64,000 nucleotides of DNA from Deltaproteobacteria bacterium (GTDB lineage Bacteria; Acidobacteriota; Thermoanaerobaculia; Multivoradales; JAHZIX01): assembly GCA_022601195.1 (NCBI GenBank), contig JAHZIX010000017.1:186001-250000 (forward strand), given 5' to 3'. Positions 26,964 to 35,393 of the stretch are shown here, in pieces. Positions within the stretch are counted from its first letter, which is position 1. The number at the start of each line of letters is the position of its first letter. The translations under genes were made by a program, and so were the position numbers. The notes under the pieces are model-generated. The model worked only from the letters and a program-made list of their open reading frames with translations, had not been told where the DNA came from and searched no databases.

Positions 26964-27566
26964 ATGAATCCAGAAACAACTGCAGTCATTTGGGTCGATG
27001 TAGACAACGAGTTCTTGGAGGAGAAAGGGAAGCTACACGGTGCCGTGAAAGAGGTACTCGAAAAGAACCGAGTGGTCGCGAACATGAATGAGCTCAGTCG
27101 CCGGGCTCGAGAGGCCGGTGTTCAGGTCTTCTTTATGCCCATCCAATTTTCCGAGAACTACAAAGAGATGGGAGACGATCCGGACGGCATTTTTAAGGTG
27201 GTGAAGGATGCGGGAGCTTTGAAGAAGGGTACCTGGGGTGCTGAGGTAGCTCAATGTCTGCAGGTCGAAGATGGGGACGTCGTTCTGGGAGAAAAGAATA
27301 CGACTTGTGCTTTTGCATCGACGAGTCTAGAAGAGGAGCTACGACGGCGGGGGGTGACCCATTTGGCTCTAGGCGGTCTGTTGACCAACGTCTGTGTCGA
27401 GTCGACCATGAGGACGGCCTATGACAAAGGCTTCAAGGTGTTTTCCCTCACCGACTGTAGTGCGACTGTGAGTCTGAGCAGTCACGAGGCCGCTGTGACT
27501 CATGATTGGCCGCTGTTCTCGACTCCGATGACTCATAGCGAGTTTTTGGGGCAGCTAGAAGCCTAG
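26964..27566 (+). CDS. Isochorismatase-like cysteine hydrolase
   Basis: A 200-residue protein of normal length for this alpha/beta family (nicotinamidase, isochorismatase, ureidoacrylate and related amide hydrolases). The catalytic triad is visible: Asp12 in VIWVDVDNEF, Lys111 in LGEKNTTCAF and Cys144 in TNVCVESTMRTAYDKGF. The cis-peptide region is in the GGLLTNVC segment. GAGGAG precedes the ATG. The gene is under a TetR operator shared with the adjacent regulator, so it is likely induced by its substrate or a related small amide. The exact substrate cannot be read from the sequence. Confidence 0.9.
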   Translation: MNPETTAVIWVDVDNEFLEEKGKLHGAVKEVLEKNRVVANMNELSRRAREAGVQVFFMPIQFSENYKEMGDDPDGIFKVVKDAGALKKGTWGAEVAQCLQVEDGDVVLGEKNTTCAFASTSLEEELRRRGVTHLALGGLLTNVCVESTMRTAYDKGFKVFSLTDCSATVSLSSHEAAVTHDWPLFSTPMTHSEFLGQLEA

Positions 27567-27653
27567 AAGCCGTTTCACCGACCGGTTCCTCTGGCAATTT
27601 CTGGCCTTTGAGTCCGGATTCACTGCGCCGGAAGAGGCTCAGCCAGAAAACGA

Positions 27654-27691
27654 AAAACGGCCGCTGCGGTGAATATCGCGGCGGCCGTTTT
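27654..27691. terminator. Bidirectional intrinsic terminator
   Basis: AAAACGGCCGC (27654-27664) pairs perfectly with GCGGCCGTTTT (27681-27691) across 16 bases. The stem carries a T-run on both strands. It lies between the convergent hydrolase and CADD-like genes and should stop both transcripts. Confidence 0.88.
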
Positions 27692-27731
27692 AGGTGGTGG
27701 GGAAGTAGAGCCACATCCCCTTTGAAAATGA

Positions 27732-28421
27732 CTAGCAGGCCATCTCGACGCCGGTCGCCTCGGCGACGCCATCCAGGAGACCCCAATAGGCATCGAGAGC
27801 CTGGCTGGCAGCTTCGAGGACCTCTTCGCCAGAGGTGCCAGCGGCCAAGCAACGTTCGATGGCCATGCGCTCTCCGGCGCGGTGACGGACGTCGGCCTCT
27901 TGGTGCACTGCGAAGTACTCCAGGGTGGCGTCGTCGTCGATACCGTAGAAGCGCTTCAAGCCTTCGGCCTTGGTCGCTGCGACTTCCGGCTGCTGGCTCT
28001 CGTAGCAATAGAGTGCGGTGAGACCCGCAGCGGTGCTGTTCTCGCAGAGGCCGGCAAAGGCGTCAACGGTTTTTCTGGTCGCCGGGGTAGGTTGAGCACT
28101 GGCGACAGCTTGCGGGTCCTGGCCGAGGCCTTCCGCAAAACTGAGCCAAATGGCAGGGTGAGGCCGGGGTTCCGACTCTTCTTCGCGAAGGTTGTCGAGG
28201 ACCTCGGTGCGGATTACGGCGTCATCGGTGCCGGCGGCAACCGTGCGCAAGTACTCCGGGAAGGCCTCCACGTGGGGATAATACTGGGCGGCATAGGTGG
28301 CGAGTTGTTCCTGGCTGAGCTTGCCAGCGGTCCAAGCTTGATAGAAGGGGTGTTGAAGAATGGAGCGCTCGGCGATTAGGGCATCGAGCTGCTCGAGAAT
28401 GGAATGCTGCGAATGGGTCAT
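27732..28421 (-). CDS. CADD-like heme-oxygenase-fold protein, predicted self-sacrificing pABA synthase
   Basis: A 229-residue TENA/PQQC-superfamily protein of the CADD group. In Chlamydia, CADD makes p-aminobenzoate for folate by cleaving its own tyrosine at a dimetal site. The metal ligands of Chlamydia CADD (Glu81, His88, Glu142, His174, Asp178, His181) have counterparts at Glu81, His88, Glu141, His173, Asp177 and His180. The sacrificial Tyr27 is matched by Tyr27 (HPFYQAW) and Lys152 by Lys151. The DNLREEE and HQEADVRH segments are also typical. AAGGGGAG precedes the ATG. It stands alone, divergent from the thiolase gene. The residue correspondence was counted by hand and relies on remembered CADD numbering. 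Confidence 0.88.
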   Translation of the reverse strand: MTHSQHSILEQLDALIAERSILQHPFYQAWTAGKLSQEQLATYAAQYYPHVEAFPEYLRTVAAGTDDAVIRTEVLDNLREEESEPRPHPAIWLSFAEGLGQDPQAVASAQPTPATRKTVDAFAGLCENSTAAGLTALYCYESQQPEVAATKAEGLKRFYGIDDDATLEYFAVHQEADVRHRAGERMAIERCLAAGTSGEEVLEAASQALDAYWGLLDGVAEATGVEMAC

Positions 28422-28579
28422 CGGTCTCCCCTTGATATTCTCTCTGTATCGGGTTCTAGTGAATCGTGTCGGGCTCTCGTGGAGCCACTACGATTATACC
28501 GGTAAACCACCAGGAATGAAGGTTTTCCTGATATAGCCCTAGTAGCAAGACCCTAAAACCAAGGAAGGAATAGGCATCA

Positions 28580-29767
28580 ATGGAAATTCGCGATCTGGTT
28601 CTGGTAGATGGTGTCCGAACGCCCATGGCGGAGCTCAGCGGCTCGTTTGCCGGAGTTTCTGCCATCGAGTTGGGAGCCCATGCTGCGCGGGCTCTTCTCG
28701 AACGAACGGGCACGGCACCGGAGGAGATCGATCACACCGTCGTCGGCAATGCCCTACAAACCTCCCCGGATGCCATCTACGGCGCCCGTCACGTAGCCCT
28801 TCGAGCAGGTATTCCTCAGGAGAAACCAGCTGTCACGGTGAATCGCCTGTGCGGCTCGGGGATTCAATCCATCGTCTCCGGCGCTCATCTGGTGCTTCTC
28901 GGAGAAGCTACGACCTGTTTGGTGGGGGGCATGGAGAACATGACCCAAGCGCCCCACGTGGTCTATGGCGCTCGAGCTGGTTTTCGCCTCGGCCATGGAA
29001 AGTTGGAAGATTCCCTAATGTTGTCCCTCATGGACCCCTATTGCGGCTGTTACATGGCCCAGACCAGCGACAACCTGGCTCAGGACTTCGGCATTAGCCG
29101 TCAAGAACAGGATGAGTTCGCTCTGGTGAGCCAGCAGCGAGCAGCGGCGGCTTGGGAAGCGGGTCACTTCGCTGATGAGGTCGTTCCCATGACGGTGGGA
29201 AAAGGGCGCCGGGAGAAGACGGTCGACAAGGATGAACATCTGCGGCCGGAGTCGACTCTGGAGGGGTTGGCAAAGCTTCGTCCGGCCTTCGGCAAGGAGA
29301 GCTTCGTCACCGCCGGCAACGCTTCTGGCATCGTCGATGGTGCGGCCATGATGTTGCTGACAACCGCCGAGAGAGCCAAGGAACGGAACCAGGCTCCCCT
29401 CGGCCGGATTCTCTCCTGGGCGGTGGTAGGTGTGGATCCTTCACGCATGGGCATTGGTCCCGCTCCGGCCATTCGGGCAGCCCTGAGCAAAGCTGGGCTC
29501 AGCCTTGCCGATGTCGATTTGGTGGAGGTCAACGAGGCCTTTGCGGGGCAGATTCTTGCCGTTGTGCGGGACCTGGACCTAGATTTGGACAAGTTGAACG
29601 TCAACGGCGGGGCCATCGCTCTGGGCCATCCCCTGGGAGCCACAGGCACCCGCATCTCGACCACCCTACTCAAAGAGCTTCGCCGCCGCGGTGGAGGAGT
29701 CGGGGTCGCTTCCGCTTGTATCGGAGGCGGGCAAGGCATCGCCATCGTGGTCGAGGCAGGAGGCTAG
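28580..29767 (+). CDS. Acetyl-CoA acetyltransferase (thiolase)
   Basis: A 395-residue thiolase of normal length. It either cleaves 3-ketoacyl-CoA or condenses two acetyl-CoA. The active-site residues are Cys91 (NRLCGSGIQ), the VNEAF motif (317-321), His350 (GGAIALGHPLGATG) and Cys380 (ASACIGGGQG). The short form without a fatty-acid-binding loop extension suggests the biosynthetic/degradative AtoB-PhaA group. AAGGAAGG precedes the ATG. The FAD oxidoreductase gene starts 27 bp after its stop, so the two are probably co-transcribed. Confidence 0.93.
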   Translation: MEIRDLVLVDGVRTPMAELSGSFAGVSAIELGAHAARALLERTGTAPEEIDHTVVGNALQTSPDAIYGARHVALRAGIPQEKPAVTVNRLCGSGIQSIVSGAHLVLLGEATTCLVGGMENMTQAPHVVYGARAGFRLGHGKLEDSLMLSLMDPYCGCYMAQTSDNLAQDFGISRQEQDEFALVSQQRAAAAWEAGHFADEVVPMTVGKGRREKTVDKDEHLRPESTLEGLAKLRPAFGKESFVTAGNASGIVDGAAMMLLTTAERAKERNQAPLGRILSWAVVGVDPSRMGIGPAPAIRAALSKAGLSLADVDLVEVNEAFAGQILAVVRDLDLDLDKLNVNGGAIALGHPLGATGTRISTTLLKELRRRGGGVGVASACIGGGQGIAIVVEAGG

Positions 29768-29794
29768 CTAAAACCGACCCGGGAGGCACTGCCT

Positions 29795-30973
29795 ATGTAC
29801 CGTTCCCTAGAAAACTCTGCCCCCTCTCTTTGGCTCGCCCGTCGGCGGGTCGAGAGGGAGGTGCCCTTCGCCGTGGTAGGTGGGGGGCTGGTGGGTCTCT
29901 CCACAGCCTATTGGCTCTCTCGAAGGGGAGAAAAGGGAGTCGTACTGGAAGCAGAGAACCTGGCCGGGCGAGCCTCCGGTAGGAACGCGGGCTTCTTGCT
30001 CACCGGCTCAGCCGAGCCCTTCGTGCAGCTGCGCAAGCAGGTGGGGATGTCCCGTGCCCTCGCTTTCTGGCGGAGATCGGAGGAAAACCGACGCCTCTTG
30101 CGGTCTGAGCTCTTGGATTCAGGGGAGGTGGAATGTGAGTTTCTCCAGGAAGGCAGCTGGATCGCCGCCATCGACGAGGCGTAGAAGGTTTCGGAGCTGC
30201 GGGAAAGTGCCGAGGCCCTGGCTGCCACTGAGCTTGCCCACAAGCTCAATTTTCGATGGGTCGAGGGTCGCGAGTTGCACCAGGCCAGTGGCAGCAGTCG
30301 CCTTGGAGGAGCCATTTTTCAGCCGGAGGATGGTGGTTTGGACCCGGTGCAGCTGGCCCTTGGTTTGGCCAACCGGGGCAGCTTCGAGATTCATCAGGGA
30401 ACTCGAGTTCGAGGACTGGAGCCCTACGGAGATCGCCTGCGCTTGATCTGCGAGGCGGGCGATACCGTGGCGGAGAGAGTCGTGTTGGCGCTCAATGCCT
30501 ATTCTCCCTTCCTGCTACCTCAGCTAGCGGCGGAAGTCAGACCGGTGCGAGGGCAGATGCTCGCCACGGAGCCCGGTGAGCGGCCTCTCCGCGGCGTTTG
30601 GTACATCGACGAGGGATTCCAGTACTTGCGTCAGCTCAGCGATGGCACCACGGTCCTCGGCGGATGTCGGGGAGTGGCCGTAGAGGAGGAGGTCGGCTAC
30701 GTGGAGAGTCCGACACCCCGGGTACAACAGGCCCTAGACTCTTTTCTACAGGATTATTTCCCCGACCTTGCTCACCGACCCGTAGCTCGTCGCTGGGCAG
30801 GAACCATGGCTTTTACTCCCAATGGACTCCCCAGCATTGGCGAGATTCCCCATTTGCCAGGCGCTTACTACGCCGCTGGACTCGGTGGCCACGGGCTCTC
30901 TCTGGGCTTTACTCTCGGTCGCTACCTGGCCCAATGGCTCCAGGGAGAAGAAGTCGGTCCTTTTATTGGCTGA
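29795..30973 (+). pseudogene. FAD-dependent amino-acid oxidase/dehydrogenase interrupted by an in-frame TAG
   Basis: The frame reads through one stop, TAG at 30182-30184 (codon 130), and is otherwise open for 393 codons, the normal length of the DadA/glycine-oxidase (DAO) family. Before the stop: the Rossmann motif VVGGGLVGLSTAYWL and GRASGRNAGFLLTG. After it, in the same frame: VRGQMLATEPGE, WAGTMAFTPNGLP and the C-terminal GGHGLSLGFTLGRYLAQWL. Codon use and conservation look intact on both sides. This fits a recent nonsense mutation (for example GAG or CAG to TAG), a sequencing error or stop-codon readthrough. GGGAGG lies eight bases before the ATG. The neighbouring amino-acid symporter suggests amino-acid oxidation as the original role. 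Confidence 0.85.
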
Positions 30974-31151
30974 TCCCCCTACTGCGGCGGTTTGCACTTG
31001 CTCGTCGAGTCCTCCGAAGGAGGATCGGGAGCAGCTGGCTGTCGAGTTTTTCGATTCTTCCGGGTCCTTTCCCGGGAGGGACGAGTTCGCCGCCGGATGG
31101 CGATGGTAGACTTCCCGCCGAATCTGACGACCAACAGCTGGGAGACCGAGG
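30974..31151. other. Spacer between the FAD oxidoreductase and the symporter
   Basis: The 178-bp gap holds a TCCTCC/GGAGGA hairpin (31010-31024), a T-rich stretch and a CCGGG/CCCGG hairpin near 31058. It could terminate or modulate transcription. No glycine-riboswitch core was convincing. Confidence 0.3.
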
Positions 31152-32882
31152 ATGCTGAGCCTATTCGAGCGCCTTGCGCAGATCATTTCTAATTTTGTAA
31201 CCGCGTATCTAGGTCCGGTAGCGGACTTCCTGGAGCACTATGTCTGGGAATGGCCTGGTGGAGTGGGGGGCTTGCCGGCGGAGGTTTCCCTCCTCGCCGC
31301 AATGCTGATCGCTACAGGCCTCTATGTGACGATCCGGCTGGGATTCGTTCAGTTGAGGGGCTTCAAACATGCCGTCGCCATCGTGCGGGGCAAATATGAC
31401 GACCCCAACGATGAGGGAGACCTCAAGCACTATCAGGCCCTCACCACGGCACTTTCCGCCACCGTTGGGATCGGCAACATTGCCGGTGTTGCCATCGCCA
31501 TTCGCATGGGCGGCCCCGGGGCCCTCTTCTGGATGTGGTTGACGGCCTTCTTCGGCATGGCCCTCAAGTTTGCCGAGTGCACCCTGGCTATCAAGTACCG
31601 CAAGGTCCACAAAGATGGCTCGGTTTCCGGCGGTCCCATGTACTACATCGAGATGGGGCTGGGAAAGAGTTGGAAATGGATGGCAGTGTTCTTCGCTGCA
31701 TTAGCCGCAATCAGCTCCTTCGGCAGTGGCAACATGAACCAGTCCAACACCATGGCGGTTCAAATGCAGTCTTCTTTTGGTGTTCCGCGGGTGTTGACCT
31801 CGTTCATCTTCGCTGTGTTGGTCGCCATCGTGATCATCGGCGGCATCAAGCGCATCGGTCGCGTGACCTCCATCTTGGCTCCGGCCATGGGCATGCTCTA
31901 CGTGGTGGGAGCCTTGATCATTCTGTTGATCAATATCCGCGAGGTTCCATCCGGCTTTGCCCTCATCGTAAGCCAAGCTTTCGCTCCCGAACCCCTGGTC
32001 GGTGGTGGTGTCGCCTCCTTCCTGCTGACCCTGATGTGGGGTGTTCGACGAGGGCTGTTTTCCAACGAGGCAGGGCAGGGTAGCGCACCGATTGCCCATG
32101 CCACGGCCAAGACCACAGAGCCGGTCCGTGAAGGTCTGGTGGCATCCCTAGGCCCCTTCATCGACACTCTGGTGATTTGCACCATGACGGGTTTGGTGAT
32201 CGTCACCAGTGGTGTCTACAAGGAAAAGGTTGCGCGGAGTTTCCCCGTGGCAGATTTGGAAGCGGTGGTCGGTAGCCAATTAACCGATTCCTCCTTACAA
32301 CAGTTGCGCCAACAGCGCGATGGGGCCAGCGCTGGAAGTGAAGTCCAGGTCGTCAACGGGCAACCTGCTGGCCTTGGCTTCGTCAGTCTCAATGCTTTCG
32401 TCGAGGGAGCCTCAGTGGAGGACGAGCAAGGCCGACCTTGGAGTGGCCGCCTCACGTTGGCTCCCAGCGGTGACGTCAGCGCTCCGGACGGCGAGCTCCT
32501 GACGGTTCGGGGGAAGGCCCTCTACACTGGTGCTGAGCTCACCTCCCTGGGATTCAAGAAGGGATTGGGGAGTACCGGTCAGTTCATCGTCACCCTGGCG
32601 GTGCTTCTGTTCGCTGTTTCAACGGCGATTTCTTGGTCGTACTACGGTGACCGGGCGACGGAATATCTCTTTGGGAGCAAGGCTATTCCGATCTACCGCT
32701 GGATCTTTGTAGGCTTCTTCTTCCTCGGCGGTATCTTGCCCCTGGAAGCGGTGTGGACCATGGGGGATGTGGCCCTGGGGCTGATGACTGTGCCCAATCT
32801 CATCGCCTTGGTGATGATGTCGGGCACCATCGTAGCCATGAGCAAGGACTACTTCTCGCGGGATCACAAGCCGACTCAATAG
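31152..32882 (+). CDS. Sodium:alanine/glycine symporter (AGCS family) with a ~110-residue loop insertion
   Basis: A 576-residue membrane transporter that imports small neutral amino acids with Na+. Family signatures include ALSATVGIGNIAGVAIAI, GMALKFAEC, GGPMYYIEMGLG, RRGLFSNEAGQGSAPIAHA and STAISWSYYGDRA. Typical members are about 440-500 residues. The excess is a hydrophilic insertion at about 357-460, between the helix ending VIVTSGVYKEK and the GAELTSLGFKKGLGSTGQF segment, predicted to face outward. GGAG lies seven bases before the ATG. It follows the broken FAD amino-acid oxidoreductase, which suggests a former uptake-oxidation pair. Confidence 0.93.
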   Translation: MLSLFERLAQIISNFVTAYLGPVADFLEHYVWEWPGGVGGLPAEVSLLAAMLIATGLYVTIRLGFVQLRGFKHAVAIVRGKYDDPNDEGDLKHYQALTTALSATVGIGNIAGVAIAIRMGGPGALFWMWLTAFFGMALKFAECTLAIKYRKVHKDGSVSGGPMYYIEMGLGKSWKWMAVFFAALAAISSFGSGNMNQSNTMAVQMQSSFGVPRVLTSFIFAVLVAIVIIGGIKRIGRVTSILAPAMGMLYVVGALIILLINIREVPSGFALIVSQAFAPEPLVGGGVASFLLTLMWGVRRGLFSNEAGQGSAPIAHATAKTTEPVREGLVASLGPFIDTLVICTMTGLVIVTSGVYKEKVARSFPVADLEAVVGSQLTDSSLQQLRQQRDGASAGSEVQVVNGQPAGLGFVSLNAFVEGASVEDEQGRPWSGRLTLAPSGDVSAPDGELLTVRGKALYTGAELTSLGFKKGLGSTGQFIVTLAVLLFAVSTAISWSYYGDRATEYLFGSKAIPIYRWIFVGFFFLGGILPLEAVWTMGDVALGLMTVPNLIALVMMSGTIVAMSKDYFSRDHKPTQ

Positions 32883-32899
32883 GGCCTTGGTAGAGATCT

Positions 32900-32935
32900 A
32901 AGGGGTGTCCTGGGAACCGACCGGGGCGCCCCTTT
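32900..32935. terminator. Hairpin terminator between symporter and agmatinase genes
   Basis: AAGGGGTG at 32900-32907 can pair with CGCCCCTT at 32926-32933 (minor mismatch), with TTTT at its 3' side on the plus strand. The opposite strand ends in CCCCTT. It lies between two convergent genes and may serve both. Confidence 0.55.
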
Positions 32936-32941
32936 TGGTCT

Positions 32942-33823
32942 TTACAGGGAGTCGGTGGGCAAGGTTCGATATCCCAAGCATTTGTAAATCAGGCGAGCGG
33001 TGACGAAGTCGCTGCTCGGTTGGCCAGGGATCGGAGCCAGCTCGACGACATCCATGGCGACCACCTCCTTCTTCGTGAACAGCCGTCTCAGGAGCTTTAG
33101 GGTGGGCCACCAGAACCCCCCGCCAGGCTCGGGAGTGCCGGTGGCTGGAAGTAGGGACGGGTCGAAGAAGTCCACATCGAAGGTTAGGTAGATCTTTCTC
33201 GGTAGCAGGTCGAGGTACGAGTCCCAGAGTTCCAAGGCTCGGTCTAACTCGAATCCCCATAGAACAGGAATCTCATGCTCCCGAATCAGCTCTCCCTCTG
33301 GAGCAGATAAAGACCGGATCCCCACCGGTAGGGAAGGAATACCCAGATCCAGGATCCGCTTCATCACCGAGGCGTGGCTGTAGGGGGATCCTTCGTACTC
33401 ATCTCGAAGATCCGCGTGGGCATCGAATTGAACCACGCCGATGTCCTGGAATCGCTCCCGAGCTGCCCGCACAGGAGCCAAGCTCAGGCTGTGCTCTCCG
33501 CCTACCGTGACGACGAATTTCCTGGCTTCCAGCTGCTCAGAGACGGCATCTTGGATCTCCCGGAGGATGGCGGGCATGGCCCATTCGGAAAGGGCCACGG
33601 GGGGCAAAGTGGCGATCCCTCGGCGAATCGGTTCGCTGCGCAGCTCCTCGTCGTACCACTCTACCTGGGTCGAGGCCGCCAAGACGGCTTCCGGGCCTCG
33701 AGCGGTCCCCTGGCCATAGCTGGTGGATCGTTCCAGGGGTACTGGCAAGATCACCGCCGCTGCAGATTCTTGGTCTCGATGGGAGGGATCCGGAGCCAGA
33801 AAGTGGGTCTGTGAGGTATCCAT
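32942..33823 (-). CDS. speB: Agmatinase (arginase/ureohydrolase family)
   Basis: A 293-residue dinuclear manganese hydrolase. The metal ligands are all present: His111 (GGEHS), Asp134, His136 and Asp138 (FDAHADLRD), and Asp216 and Asp218 (LTFDVDFFDPS). TGTPEPGG follows as in agmatinases. Agmatinase cleaves agmatine to putrescine and urea. The gene starts 3 bp after the stop of the pyruvoyl arginine decarboxylase gene that would supply agmatine, and this decides agmatinase over arginase or guanidinobutyrase. Confidence 0.92.
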   Translation of the reverse strand: MDTSQTHFLAPDPSHRDQESAAAVILPVPLERSTSYGQGTARGPEAVLAASTQVEWYDEELRSEPIRRGIATLPPVALSEWAMPAILREIQDAVSEQLEARKFVVTVGGEHSLSLAPVRAARERFQDIGVVQFDAHADLRDEYEGSPYSHASVMKRILDLGIPSLPVGIRSLSAPEGELIREHEIPVLWGFELDRALELWDSYLDLLPRKIYLTFDVDFFDPSLLPATGTPEPGGGFWWPTLKLLRRLFTKKEVVAMDVVELAPIPGQPSSDFVTARLIYKCLGYRTLPTDSL

Positions 33824-33826
33824 CAG

Positions 33827-34384
33827 CTAGGGCAGGAGCACCGACGCCGCAATGACGGTGGTCCAAAGTCCATCCTTATTGCCTTTGGCGGTCTGAGTCA
33901 GCGCTGTCGTGGAGACGATCTGGCCGGAAATTCTCCAGATCTCTCTCTTCTCGTCATAGGAGGTGTCGGGGTCGAAGTCGACTCCCAAGGTCGTCGCCAG
34001 CATGGTGGCGGCGAGGTCTTCCGCATATTCGCTTGCTGTGCGGCTATCCTGGCCGTAGGCATGGTGTTCCGAAAGGTAGCCGTACTGGCTGCTGTCTCTG
34101 GGCTGGGCAACACCTACTGACGCCACGATCAATCGGTTCGGCTCGTTGGTAGCCGTCTCGGCAACGACGCAAGGAACGACCGCCCCGGGGGGCAGCTCTT
34201 TCACTCCCACAGAGCGTCGAATGATCTTACAGCCTGGAGGGAAAATGCTAGAGACACGGATGATGTTGATCGCCGCGATGCCGGCATCCCGGAGGGCCAT
34301 CTCGAAACTGGTCAGTTTCTCGCGGTGAACACCAACACCGCGAGTGAGAAACATTCGGGTGGGGACAAAGAGAGAATTGCCCAT
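33827..34384 (-). CDS. Pyruvoyl-dependent arginine decarboxylase
   Basis: A 185-residue proenzyme that converts arginine to agmatine. It self-cleaves between Ser45 and Ser46 in IIRVSSIFPPGC; the second Ser becomes the pyruvoyl group of the alpha chain. Other family features are VPTRMFLTRGVGVHREKLTSF at the N-terminus, YLSEHHAYGQ and a C-terminal TTVIAASVLLP. The ATG at 34384 was chosen because GGAGGG lies seven bases upstream; a TTG five codons earlier overlaps that site. It forms a two-gene polyamine operon with agmatinase. Confidence 0.93.
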   Translation of the reverse strand: MGNSLFVPTRMFLTRGVGVHREKLTSFEMALRDAGIAAINIIRVSSIFPPGCKIIRRSVGVKELPPGAVVPCVVAETATNEPNRLIVASVGVAQPRDSSQYGYLSEHHAYGQDSRTASEYAEDLAATMLATTLGVDFDPDTSYDEKREIWRISGQIVSTTALTQTAKGNKDGLWTTVIAASVLLP

Positions 34385-34504
34385 CGTCGGACCCTCCAAG
34401 ACCGGCAGCTCGAGCCTCTGAGGTGATCTATCTTGATTCCTGAGGAGAGGGCCGGGAAGACTGTTGCTGAGAAACGTTGACTCTCGAGTAAGTGGAACGA
34501 TGCG

Positions 34505-34534
34505 GTTTTAGCAGGCCTCTTCGCTAGCTGTCAA
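34505..34534 (-). promoter_or_regulatory. Candidate promoter of the arginine decarboxylase-agmatinase operon
   Basis: On the minus strand TTGACA (34529-34534) and TAAAAC (34505-34510) are separated by 18 bp. The -35 is perfect and the -10 matches at four of six. The resulting leader would be about 110 nt. Confidence 0.45.
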
Positions 34535-34591
34535 CGCAAATTTTCCAACCCTCCTCCGGTGGGATATCTTTGCCCTTCTAAGGAGGGCTTC

Positions 34592-35185
34592 ATGAACCGA
34601 GAAAGAGCTTGGGAGACGGTGGTCGAGCACGTTGAGGATGTCGGCCTTCGGCGTCATATGTTGGCGGTGGAGGCGGCGGTGAAAAGCTATGCTGCCAAGT
34701 TGGGAGGGGACCCGGAAGTCTGGGGATTGGCAGGCCTGCTCCATGACTACGATTGGGAGATTCACCCGACTCTCGAAGGACACCCGGCAGAGGGAATACA
34801 CCTACTTCGGGAACGAGGCTTCTCGGCGCCGGTTCTCCAGGCGATCCTGGCTCACAATACGGCTGGTACCGGGGTTGAGCGAAGCGAGCCTCTCGACTTT
34901 GCTCTCCTGGCCTGTGACGAGATCACGGGCCTGATCATCGCGGCGACTTTGGTCCGTCCCCACAAGGACATACGTTCCATCAAGGTCAAGTCCATCAAGC
35001 GTAATTGGAAGGATCGCCTCTTTACGGCTGCGGTGAGCCGAGAAGAGGTTTCCGAGGCCGTGGAGGACTTCAGCCGAGTCTGTTTCGACGGAAAGCTACA
35101 GTTGTGGGAGCACGTAGCTCATGTTCTCGAAGCCATGCAGGGAGTGGCCGCGGAATTGGACCTGGACGGCCGCCTGGCGTCCTAG
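34592..35185 (+). CDS. HD-domain metal-dependent hydrolase
   Basis: A 197-residue protein. The ATG follows AAGGAGG by six bases; a frame opening 33 bp earlier has no such site. The HD signature is LAGLLHDYDWE (His51-Asp52), and HNTAGTG supplies a further His. These match the small HD/HDIG family of putative phosphohydrolases acting on nucleotides or similar phosphate esters. The substrate is not known. It stands between the polyamine operon (divergent) and radC. Confidence 0.85.
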   Translation: MNRERAWETVVEHVEDVGLRRHMLAVEAAVKSYAAKLGGDPEVWGLAGLLHDYDWEIHPTLEGHPAEGIHLLRERGFSAPVLQAILAHNTAGTGVERSEPLDFALLACDEITGLIIAATLVRPHKDIRSIKVKSIKRNWKDRLFTAAVSREEVSEAVEDFSRVCFDGKLQLWEHVAHVLEAMQGVAAELDLDGRLAS

Positions 35186-35393
35186 GGAACGGCGTTTTTA
35201 GGGGCGTCAACGAGGGGCGTGATCGCAGGGGGCTCCTGGCCCCCAAAGCAGGAAGCCTGCCAACCGAGGATGGATGGAGAGAGAAAGGCCAACGGGAAAT
35301 TTCTTGGTGGACCGCAAGCTTCCAGGAGACCCGTTTCCGTCTTAGTTAGGTACCCCCGGGTAGGCCGGTGGTTTTGCCTCGAAAGGGGGCCTG

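Noticed and set aside
29795..30184. Stand-alone 129-residue flavoprotein
   Set aside because: The frame continues in phase after the TAG with the rest of the family fold, so it is an interrupted gene rather than a short protein.
30974..31151. Glycine riboswitch upstream of the AGCS symporter
   Set aside because: A CTCCGAAGGAG-like hairpin recalls part of the aptamer, but the rest of the conserved core is missing.
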